DNA of 64,000 nucleotides from an uncultured Bacteroides sp. GTDB lineage: Bacteria; Bacteroidota; Bacteroidia; Bacteroidales; Bacteroidaceae. Shown here one piece after another: positions 44,338 to 52,509 of the stretch; positions within the stretch are counted from its first letter, which is position 1; every line of letters starts with the position of its first letter. The translations under genes were made by a program, and so were the position numbers. The stretch spans positions 1,550,001-1,614,000 of the forward strand of contig NZ_OY782855.1 in assembly GCF_963678425.1 (NCBI RefSeq). Reading direction: 5' to 3'. Under the pieces are notes generated by a model. The model saw nothing but the letters and a program-made list of their open reading frames with translations. It did no database searches and had not been told where the DNA came from.

Positions 44338-47300
44338 TTATAATTTGAAATTAACTCCAAATAAGATCTGACGTGAAGGAGGAGTATTCAATCCTACCGT
44401 AAGTTGACGGCTCTGTTGTTTTCCACCACCATTTTCACTTCTGAAATAACCAGTTGGTTGAGGATCAATACCTCCGGCATCATTCATATAAGGTGAGAAT
44501 AGAGTTGCGACATTATTGCAAGTAACATAGAATCTCAAACTGGAAATATTCATTCTTTTAACTAAATTATCCGGAAGAGTATAGCCTAATGTTATTGTTT
44601 TAATTCTCCAATATGATGCACTATAGTATCCTAAAGTTGAATAATAAGTTCCACTCATATCAGCATTAATACGTGGGAAAGCATTAGTTGGATTATCTGT
44701 TCTCCAATAATCAACCTTTAAATTATTACGACGACCTTCCAAACGGTTTAAGTATGCCTGATCCTGATGAATAGTACTAACCAACTGACCACCTACTTGT
44801 CCATAAGTTACAATCCCCAAATCAAAGTTCTTGAATCCCATACGGTTGGAAAACCCAAATTCAAAATCTGGTTCAAATGTACCTGTTATATAGCGGTCTT
44901 TAGCATCAATCTTACCATCAGGATTATGATCTTCAATCTTAATATCACCAGGTTTACATCCATATTTTGCAGCTTCTGTAGTTTCTTCAGTTTGCCATAT
45001 GCCTACCTTCTTATAATCGTAGATAACATCTATTGGATGACCAACAAACCATCCGTTTCCTTCATCTTCTGTTACACCACTATTTAATTCAAGCAACTTA
45101 TTGCGGTTTAAACTTAAATTAAAATCTGTATCCCAAGAAAAGTCACCGGGCTTATTTGCTACAAAATTCTGTAAATGCAAAGCTGTTTCAAAACCTTTAT
45201 TCTCAGTTTTACCAACATTAACTAAGATAGATCCACTAACACCACTTGAAGCAGGAAGGCTTTGGTTAACAAGCAAATCGTGAGTTTTCTGAAGATAAAC
45301 ATCGAAGTTACCACTAATTCTACCACCAAGAATAGCCCAGTCGAGACCGGCATTATAAGATGTAGTATACTCCCAACCTACTTCAGGATTAGGCAATGAA
45401 CTTACATAATAACCATATACATAACTGGTTCCATAATTATATTTATTTTGAGATAAACCACCCAATGTACTATAAGGGCTAACTGACTGGTTAGAAGTCT
45501 GACCATACCCAACACGTACTTTCAACATATCCAACCATGAAGTACTTTTCAGGAATTCTTCGTTTTTAGCATTCCATGCCAAAGCAACAGCTGGATAATT
45601 ATGCCATTTGTGTCCTTTTGACAATACAGATGAACCATCTGCACGGAAAGTAACAGTTGCCATATACTTACTATTGAAAGAGTAGTTTAAACGTCCCATA
45701 TATGAAAGCAAAGTTTTACGATAGTAGCTCTGATTATTCGCATCAACAGAAACGCCATCCTTAGCCATCCCCATATTATAGAACTGCATATAATTAGCAG
45801 TCATGTTTGTACCAGCTAAACTTGCATATTGATAATATGTATCCTCAACAGATTGCATCAAAGTAGCTTCTACATGATGTTTCTGATTGAAAGTCTTATC
45901 AAAGTAAAGTAAGTTTTCAACAGCATAATTATATTGTGTTGTATTACTTGTTGAAGCTGAAGATAATCCACCAGCTTTAAAACAAGATTCTGATGCATAA
46001 AAATCACCATAGTCATCATGAGAATAATTCAAACCAACATTTACACGATATTTCAGTTCAGGCATGAATTTAATTTCAGCATAAATAGAGTTTAATGTAC
46101 TAATACGTTTACGTTCCTGAGCCCATGTACTTGAATCTTTTACAAATAGTGGACTATATGAATCTTCTCTAGGATTATGTGGTTGCTTTACTATGCTTCC
46201 ATCTGTATTGTATGGAGCTACCAGTGGACTGGTTGCCAACATGTCGAACATAGGACTTGCATTTTCACCATTTGTTATACTAAATGCATTCTGAGTATTT
46301 AGACCAAATTTCAGCCAGCTATTTACCTTAAAGTCTAAAGCTGCACGTGCAGAAATACGTTTATAGTCCTGACCTGGCATAACTGCAGTTTCATCATAAT
46401 ATCCTAATCCGGCGCTTCCTGAAAGATTTTCAGAACCTCCTGAGAATGAGAGATCATGACTTTGAATCATAGCAGTCTTATAGATTAAATCCTGCCAATC
46501 CGTATCAACACCATTCGCTTTTCCTTCTTCTTCCTGAGATAATAAAGGCCATTTGCTAGCACCTGGTTGTGATTTCATCTGAAGATATTCTTCAGCATTA
46601 AATACCTGGTATTTCTTAGCTACATTACCAAATCCGGCATAACCATTATAGGAAACAGTTGCCTTCTGGTAATTTCCACGATTGGTAGTTATAAGTATAA
46701 CACCATTGGCACCACGAGAACCATAAATAGCAGTTGCTGAAGCATCCTTTAAAATATCTACTGATTTAATATCATCTGGAGCTATGTCATTAAATGATCC
46801 ACCAAAAGGAATACCATCAACAATAATCAGAGGGTCGTTACTTGCAGTTAAAGAACGAGTACCACGTATACGAATCTGAGAAGCTCCACCCGGACGTGTT
46901 GAAGTCTGCTGGATCTTTACACCTGCGATACGTCCCTGCATAGATTGAGCAACGTTAGCAACCGGAACTTCTTTCAACGCTTTCTCATTGATAGATGCAA
47001 TAGAACCAGTAACATCCGATTTTTTGGCTGTACCATAACCTACAACTACAACCTCTTCCAATGTTTTGCTGTCTTCTTTTAAGGTTACAGTCATTTTTGT
47101 ACGGCCATCAACTGGAACAGTCTGGTTTATGTAACCGACAAAAGAGAAAAGAAGCTTCGCATTACTATTTACTTTAATAGTAAAGTTTCCATCAAGATCT
47201 GTTACAGTTCCAGTAGTAGATCCAGCATCCCGGACATTAACGCCTAAAAGCGGTTCACCGTTTATATCTTTTACAAGACCTTTCACTGTTATGTTTTGGG

Positions 47301-47373
47301 AAAAGGCCCAAAACGGAATAAAACAAAATAGAAATAAGAGCCCTAAAGGCTTCTTTAAATTAGTGTTTCTCAT
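44338..47373 (-). CDS. SusC family TonB-dependent outer membrane transporter (xylan locus)
   Basis: A 1011-residue protein with signal peptide, a carboxypeptidase-like domain (ITVKGLVKDINGEPLLGVNV, residues about 27-110), the TonB box region (LEEVVVVGYG), the plug with ATAIYGSRGANGVILITT and a 22-strand barrel. It imports oligosaccharides driven by TonB. It heads the xylan operon and is divergent from the hybrid two-component regulator, its probable activator. Confidence 0.95.
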   Translation of the reverse strand: MRNTNLKKPLGLLFLFCFIPFWAFSQNITVKGLVKDINGEPLLGVNVRDAGSTTGTVTDLDGNFTIKVNSNAKLLFSFVGYINQTVPVDGRTKMTVTLKEDSKTLEEVVVVGYGTAKKSDVTGSIASINEKALKEVPVANVAQSMQGRIAGVKIQQTSTRPGGASQIRIRGTRSLTASNDPLIIVDGIPFGGSFNDIAPDDIKSVDILKDASATAIYGSRGANGVILITTNRGNYQKATVSYNGYAGFGNVAKKYQVFNAEEYLQMKSQPGASKWPLLSQEEEGKANGVDTDWQDLIYKTAMIQSHDLSFSGGSENLSGSAGLGYYDETAVMPGQDYKRISARAALDFKVNSWLKFGLNTQNAFSITNGENASPMFDMLATSPLVAPYNTDGSIVKQPHNPREDSYSPLFVKDSSTWAQERKRISTLNSIYAEIKFMPELKYRVNVGLNYSHDDYGDFYASESCFKAGGLSSASTSNTTQYNYAVENLLYFDKTFNQKHHVEATLMQSVEDTYYQYASLAGTNMTANYMQFYNMGMAKDGVSVDANNQSYYRKTLLSYMGRLNYSFNSKYMATVTFRADGSSVLSKGHKWHNYPAVALAWNAKNEEFLKSTSWLDMLKVRVGYGQTSNQSVSPYSTLGGLSQNKYNYGTSYVYGYYVSSLPNPEVGWEYTTSYNAGLDWAILGGRISGNFDVYLQKTHDLLVNQSLPASSGVSGSILVNVGKTENKGFETALHLQNFVANKPGDFSWDTDFNLSLNRNKLLELNSGVTEDEGNGWFVGHPIDVIYDYKKVGIWQTEETTEAAKYGCKPGDIKIEDHNPDGKIDAKDRYITGTFEPDFEFGFSNRMGFKNFDLGIVTYGQVGGQLVSTIHQDQAYLNRLEGRRNNLKVDYWRTDNPTNAFPRINADMSGTYYSTLGYYSASYWRIKTITLGYTLPDNLVKRMNISSLRFYVTCNNVATLFSPYMNDAGGIDPQPTGYFRSENGGGKQQSRQLTVGLNTPPSRQILFGVNFKL

Positions 47374-47501
47374 AATAAAAATCCATTTTAATGATTAGTA
47401 ATGAATAGTTTTTCTTTTTAATTAAGGAATAATCAAAAGGCATTTCAGGTTTTCATAAGTTTATAATTTTAGATATTCAAAAATTGTTTTTCTCAGTGAT
47501 A

Positions 47502-47509
47502 CAAAGATA
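47502..47509 (-). promoter_or_regulatory. -7 element of the xylan-locus susC
   Basis: TATCTTTG on the minus strand predicts a leader of about 120 nt. No clear -33 TTG is present, as expected for an activator-dependent promoter. Confidence 0.65.
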
Positions 47510-47577
47510 TAATAATGAATTCTATCACGTTTAAAATTGAGTATCCTAAATTTGATACATCGTTACATCTTTTATGG

Positions 47578-47608
47578 ACTGGTAACAATTTATATCGTAC
47601 TGGTAACA
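47578..47608. promoter_or_regulatory. Tandem direct repeat, candidate HTCS binding site
   Basis: ACTGGTAACA occurs at 47578-47587 and again at 47599-47608, two exact copies 21 bp apart (two helical turns) on the same strand. AraC-type domains typically bind such tandem sites. It lies between the divergent susC and HTCS promoters. Confidence 0.6.
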
Positions 47609-47622
47609 TTAAGCTCTATTTC

Positions 47623-47653
47623 TTGCTATATTTTATTTATTTCTATAAATTTG
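47623..47653 (+). promoter_or_regulatory. HTCS gene promoter
   Basis: TTG at 47623-47625 and TAAATTTG at 47646-47653 are 20 bp apart. The start codon follows at 47681. Confidence 0.7.
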
Positions 47654-47680
47654 TATCGAATCTAGTTTGAAAAACAAATT

Positions 47681-50600
47681 ATGAAAAAGACAACAACATT
47701 CTTTTTTCTTATAATCATATTAATATCTGTATCCAATAAGAGCTTAGCTCAGGTAGAAAAATTCTATTCCACAGAAAAAGATATATCAAACAGCTTAATT
47801 AATAAAATCTATCAGGATAAGAAAGGATTTATATGGATTGCAACTGAAGATGGACTAAATAAATACGACGGAACAAAGTTTACCATATATAAGAATATAT
47901 CTAAAGACAACACATCGTTAAAAAACAACTACGTAAAAACGATGTATGAAGATAGTCAGGGACGTTTTTGGATAGGTTGCATCAATGGACTGCTTTTATA
48001 CAACCGGGCTAAGGATTCATTTAAAGAAGTTGAAGCATACAGAGGTAATCAGACTATTCATCCACAAGTAACCTCTATCATTGAATCCAAATATGGAGAT
48101 ATCTGGATGACTACTTCCGGTGAAGGTCTTGTTTCAATAAAAAGAGGGAGCGATAAATGCACTGCTGAAACGAATATATCCAGAAACTTATGCAGTCCTT
48201 TTCTAACATATGTTTTTGAAGACTCTAAACATCAGCTGTGGGTTGCATCTGAAAATAAAGGGTTAAATGTATATAACCCTTTTACGAAAAAGACCAGATG
48301 GTTTGGTGCACCCGGCGCTATTACAAATAATAATGTATCTTGCTTATGTGAAGATAAAACCGGGAACATCTTTATCGGAACTCTTTCTGGAGGGTTGAAC
48401 TTATATAATCCTAAAACTGGAAGAATCTCAGCTATACCTTATAAAAGCTTATCAACCAAGCTCAGAATTAAATCACTCCTTATTAACAGTCGTGGAGAAT
48501 TGCTTATCGGAACCGACGGACAGGGTCTTAAAATCTACAATTATTCAAAGAACGTAATTGATGATTATGAGATAAACACCATGCTCTTTGATTTCTCTCA
48601 GGCGAAAGTCCATTCTATATTAGAGGACAAGGCAGGAAATCTTTGGACGGGGCTTTTTCAGAAAGGAGTTTATTTCATTCCAAGTAATTCCAATAAATTC
48701 AATTACTTTGGATACAGATCGCTTAAACAGAATAACATAGGTTCAAGCTGTGTTATGTCTATTTTCAAAGATAAGAATAGTACTATATGGGTTGGAACGG
48801 ATAATGATGGATTATATGGTATAAGTGACAATGGGAAAAAAGCAACACATTATACCCAGACCAATAATATTGCTTCTGTATCAAACACTATTATGAGTAT
48901 TTTCGAAGATTCGAATAAGACTCTATGGCTTGGTTCATATATTAACGGACTAGAGCAGTTTAACAGGGCTACCAATACTTGTTTGTATACAAAAGATTTA
49001 TTCCCAAATGAAAAAGATGTTCCTAACGACAGAGTATCATGTATCTCTGAGGACAGGAATAAGAATTTGTGGATCGGGACTTACGGATATGGCATATACA
49101 GCCTAAACCTGAGAACCAATAAGTTGATACATCATCCATCAAAGGTTGACGATAAGGATTTAAGGATTAACAGAGTTCCAAGTAACTGGGTAAATTGTAT
49201 TATTGCCGATAGTGAAGGACTTATATGGATAGGAACCTACAAGGGAGTGTGCTGTTACAATCCCGTGAAAAAGACATACGTAACTTATTCAAGCGATAAG
49301 AATCTGTTGCCGGGAGATGTTGTGTTCACTCTTCTGGAAGATTCATTTCACAATATTTGGATAGGTACAACCGAGGGACTTGCTTGTTATGACAAGAGAA
49401 CAAAAGCTTTCAAGCACTACACAATCAATGACGGATTACCCAGTAATGTTATTTGTTCCATGTTTAAGGATGAGAAAAAGAACCTTTGGCTTAGTACTCA
49501 TTATGGCATATCAAAGTTTGTTCCTTCGCAAAAGAAGTTTATTAATTACTATTCATTCGATGGATTGCAGAGCAATGAATTTTACCGGGGAGCCGGATTT
49601 CAGTCGCCCGATGGGCAGATTTTCTTTGGCGGAATTAAAGGTATCACCTACTTCTATCCAAAAGAGATTGTTGACCGGATTACCCATCTAACTGTTTTTA
49701 TTACCGACTTCTATAGATTTGAAAAGCCTGTAAGAGAAGGCGATAAGTCCGGAAGCAACAATATTATTTCGAAAGCTGTAATAGATGAGGATAAGTTTGT
49801 TCTTTCCTATAGAGACAATGCATTTAGCTTTGAATTATCGGTACTGGATTATAGTAATCCGGAACGTATTGTTTACGAGTATCAGATGGAAGGACTTAAT
49901 AAAGACTGGATCAGCACCCGCCCTGGAATGAACCGGGCCAGCTTCACCAACCTGAGTCCCGGAACCTATAAGTTCAGATTCAGAGCCCGTAACAACGATA
50001 ATATTTCAGAAACAAAAGAAGTTACAATCGTTATAACTCCTCCCTGGTATCAGTCATGGTGGGCGAAAATTATTTATGCATTGCTCATCTGTCAACTGAT
50101 TTATGGCATAGTTGTATACATAAAATCTCGTTTCCGTCACAAACAGGAAATTATGAAAAGGGAACATGCTGAGCAGATAAACGAAGCCAAGCTGCAGTTC
50201 TTTATAAATATTTCTCACGAGATACGTACTCCGATGACTCTTATTATCAATCCATTGGAAAAACTGATTACAGAAAACAAGGATACTGAGGTACAAAAAA
50301 CTTATCTGATGATCTACCGGAACTCGCAACGAATTCTGCGTCTCATTAATCAACTAATGGATATTCGTAAACTGGACAAAGGGCAGATGCACTTAAAGTG
50401 CAGAGAGACAGATATTGTGGGATTCATTGACGACCTGATGACAACTTTTGAATATCAGGCGCAAAGAAAAAAGATACAATTCACGTTTGATCACAAAGAT
50501 GAAAATCTGAAAGTATGGATAGACCTTAACAATTTTGATAAAATATTGCTTAATATTCTATCAAATGCATTTAAATATACTCCAGAGAACGGAGAAATTA

Positions 50601-51820
50601 AAGTTGAACTGTTTACAGGAAAAGATGAATCAGCAAAAGAGCCGTTAAGAAACTATTTTGAAATTGTAATCAGCGACAATGGCATAGGAATAGACAGTGA
50701 TAAAATAGAACAGATCTTCGAACGATTCTATCAGATTAACAATGACCAGACTAATTCTAATTTCGGAACTGGAATTGGGTTACATCTGTCACGCTCATTG
50801 GTAGAACTTCATCATGGTACTATCAAGGCTGAAAACAGAAAAGATAAGAGTGGTAGCAAGTTTATTGTACGTTTACCTCTTGGCTGCAACCATCTGAAAG
50901 CTGACGAACTTGAGAATCCAGAAGATATTAAATCACCGGTTCCAACCAATGTACACCATCCGATTATCGATACGATTGAACAATTCGACCAGGAAAATGA
51001 AACTAAAAAGAAAAAAATAAGATCTAAAACACATTTCAAAGTGCTGGTTGTTGAAGATGAGTTCGAAATACAGCAATACATTAAAGAAGAACTATCCGGA
51101 GAATACAAAATAAACGAATGCTGTAACGGCAAGGAAGCTCTTGATATGGCATTAAAAGAGATGCCAGATTTAATAATCAGTGATGTGATGATGCCTGAAA
51201 TGGACGGAATAACGCTTTGCAAGAAAATTAAACAGAACATCAATATCAGTCACATTCCTATTATTCTGCTTACTGCCAAATCAAAAACAGAAGATAGAAT
51301 TGAAGGACTAGAGATTGGCGCAGATGCTTACATTGTGAAGCCGTTTAATACCGATTTGCTAAAGACCACCGTTCAGAATCTTATAGAAAACAGAGAACGA
51401 CTGAAAAACAAGTTCGCAGGCAACGAACAGCAACAAACTAAGATTCAAAAAATTGAAATAAAATCGTCTGACGAGATTCTTATCGGAAAAGTAATGAAAG
51501 TTATTAATGAGAATCTGGCAGATCCTAATCTGAATGTGGAAATGCTTGCCGGACATGTGGGTATGAGTCGTGTGCACATGCACCGAAAGCTAAAAGAGCT
51601 TACCAATCAGTCGGCCCGTGATTTCATTAAGGGCATCCGATTGAAACAGGCAGCATCACTCCTTGCAAGCAAAAAACTAAGTGTATCTGAGGTTGCCTAT
51701 GCCACGGGATATACTAACCTTTCACATTTCTCGAACTCTTTCCGTGATTTCTATGGGGTATCTCCAACTGAGTATGCAGCAGAGCATGCTTCCGATGAGG
51801 AAAAGAAGGAAGTACCTTAG
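47681..51820 (+). CDS. Hybrid two-component system regulator (HTCS) of the xylan locus
   Basis: A 1379-residue single-protein regulator. A signal peptide is followed by a periplasmic sensor of two propellers with repeated IWIGT-type units (residues about 25-700), a Y_Y_Y domain, one membrane helix (about 785-810), a HisKA domain with His846 in INISHEIRTPMT, an ATPase domain (DNGIGI, GTGIGLHL), a receiver with Asp1168 (IISDVMMPEMDG) and an AraC-type DNA-binding domain to the end. HTCS proteins sense an oligosaccharide in the periplasm and activate the neighbouring susC operon. It is divergent from that operon here. Confidence 0.95.
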   Translation: MKKTTTFFFLIIILISVSNKSLAQVEKFYSTEKDISNSLINKIYQDKKGFIWIATEDGLNKYDGTKFTIYKNISKDNTSLKNNYVKTMYEDSQGRFWIGCINGLLLYNRAKDSFKEVEAYRGNQTIHPQVTSIIESKYGDIWMTTSGEGLVSIKRGSDKCTAETNISRNLCSPFLTYVFEDSKHQLWVASENKGLNVYNPFTKKTRWFGAPGAITNNNVSCLCEDKTGNIFIGTLSGGLNLYNPKTGRISAIPYKSLSTKLRIKSLLINSRGELLIGTDGQGLKIYNYSKNVIDDYEINTMLFDFSQAKVHSILEDKAGNLWTGLFQKGVYFIPSNSNKFNYFGYRSLKQNNIGSSCVMSIFKDKNSTIWVGTDNDGLYGISDNGKKATHYTQTNNIASVSNTIMSIFEDSNKTLWLGSYINGLEQFNRATNTCLYTKDLFPNEKDVPNDRVSCISEDRNKNLWIGTYGYGIYSLNLRTNKLIHHPSKVDDKDLRINRVPSNWVNCIIADSEGLIWIGTYKGVCCYNPVKKTYVTYSSDKNLLPGDVVFTLLEDSFHNIWIGTTEGLACYDKRTKAFKHYTINDGLPSNVICSMFKDEKKNLWLSTHYGISKFVPSQKKFINYYSFDGLQSNEFYRGAGFQSPDGQIFFGGIKGITYFYPKEIVDRITHLTVFITDFYRFEKPVREGDKSGSNNIISKAVIDEDKFVLSYRDNAFSFELSVLDYSNPERIVYEYQMEGLNKDWISTRPGMNRASFTNLSPGTYKFRFRARNNDNISETKEVTIVITPPWYQSWWAKIIYALLICQLIYGIVVYIKSRFRHKQEIMKREHAEQINEAKLQFFINISHEIRTPMTLIINPLEKLITENKDTEVQKTYLMIYRNSQRILRLINQLMDIRKLDKGQMHLKCRETDIVGFIDDLMTTFEYQAQRKKIQFTFDHKDENLKVWIDLNNFDKILLNILSNAFKYTPENGEIKVELFTGKDESAKEPLRNYFEIVISDNGIGIDSDKIEQIFERFYQINNDQTNSNFGTGIGLHLSRSLVELHHGTIKAENRKDKSGSKFIVRLPLGCNHLKADELENPEDIKSPVPTNVHHPIIDTIEQFDQENETKKKKIRSKTHFKVLVVEDEFEIQQYIKEELSGEYKINECCNGKEALDMALKEMPDLIISDVMMPEMDGITLCKKIKQNINISHIPIILLTAKSKTEDRIEGLEIGADAYIVKPFNTDLLKTTVQNLIENRERLKNKFAGNEQQQTKIQKIEIKSSDEILIGKVMKVINENLADPNLNVEMLAGHVGMSRVHMHRKLKELTNQSARDFIKGIRLKQAASLLASKKLSVSEVAYATGYTNLSHFSNSFRDFYGVSPTEYAAEHASDEEKKEVP

Positions 51821-51927
51821 TTTTTCTTTTGATCTTTAAAGTGCACTAAATGCAGTAGGGATAGGGATATTTTTTTTTAAAATTAGGTTCTGTTAATCAA
51901 TCCTTTAGAAATGCTAGGTGGCAGAAA

Positions 51928-52066
51928 GGGGTGTAGATGGTGTACATAAAAAGAGTTTTTTCAGCTTTCAGAAATAAAATTTCAAGAATTCCGCAAAATG
52001 CAGAATTTTCATTTTTTTATTTCTCAGAACGAAAAAAGAACGATTTATGTACACCATCTACACCCT
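51928..52066. repeat. 139-bp MITE-like inverted repeat element
   Basis: The arms 51929-51950 and 52044-52065 are perfect 22-bp inverted repeats containing GTGTAGATGGTGTACATAAA and its complement. CAGAAA lies just outside both ends (51922-51927 and 52067-52072), a possible 6-bp target duplication. The interior has further partly complementary AT-rich sequence and no gene. Confidence 0.7.
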
Positions 52067-52222
52067 CAGAAACTTATCTTATTGATAATCAATTATGTTT
52101 ATCTGGCTATAAAGTGCTTAGTTGGTAATAGTAGGATAAAAGCAATATGGATTATTGCAATACAGATCTGGAATTATTTATATGAAAAGGAAGATTAATA
52201 ATTCTCAAAGGAGGGTGCAGTC

Positions 52223-52284
52223 CAAACATGTACATGATTTACTTTAAACATGTACATGATTGAGGGCAAACTTGTACATGTTTG
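52223..52284. repeat. Palindrome array 3: three TGTACA-centred units every 22 bp
   Basis: Units AAACATGTACATGATT begin at 52223, 52245 and 52267, an exact 22-bp period; the third is AAACTTGTACATGTTTGG. The core CATGTACATG is a perfect 10-bp palindrome in the first two copies. The array lies downstream of the HTCS gene, outside any gene. Confidence 0.85.
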
Positions 52285-52315
52285 GATAAACTATAAACCT
52301 GAAAAAGCCTAATTA

Positions 52316-52423
52316 CTAAAGGGAAATCCTTTAGTTGCAGCACAGAATAAGCTTAGTCCGCACTCTGTCCAGGAATTTGCAGGAGGTTTAGTTGAAAAGT
52401 ATGCAACTTATGCTGGTAAATAA
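52316..52423 (+). other. Possible coding relic
   Basis: The frame from 52316 to the TAA at 52421-52423 reads as protein-like (PLVAAQNKLSPHSVQEFAGG, then LVEKYATYAGK) but has no start codon and is preceded by a stop. It could be the last 35 codons of a lost gene. The family is not recognised. Confidence 0.3.
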
Positions 52424-52479
52424 AACCATAAAGCAGCTTTAATATTTTCCATCATGTAAGGCTATCACAATATTTTTTC

Positions 52480-52487
52480 TAACTTTG
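52480..52487 (+). promoter_or_regulatory. -7 element of the DUF6377-type regulator gene
   Basis: TAACTTTG matches TAnnTTTG, 23 bp before the ATG at 52510. Confidence 0.6.
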
Positions 52488-52509
52488 AGGCAGTTTAAGT
52501 TTCACAAAG

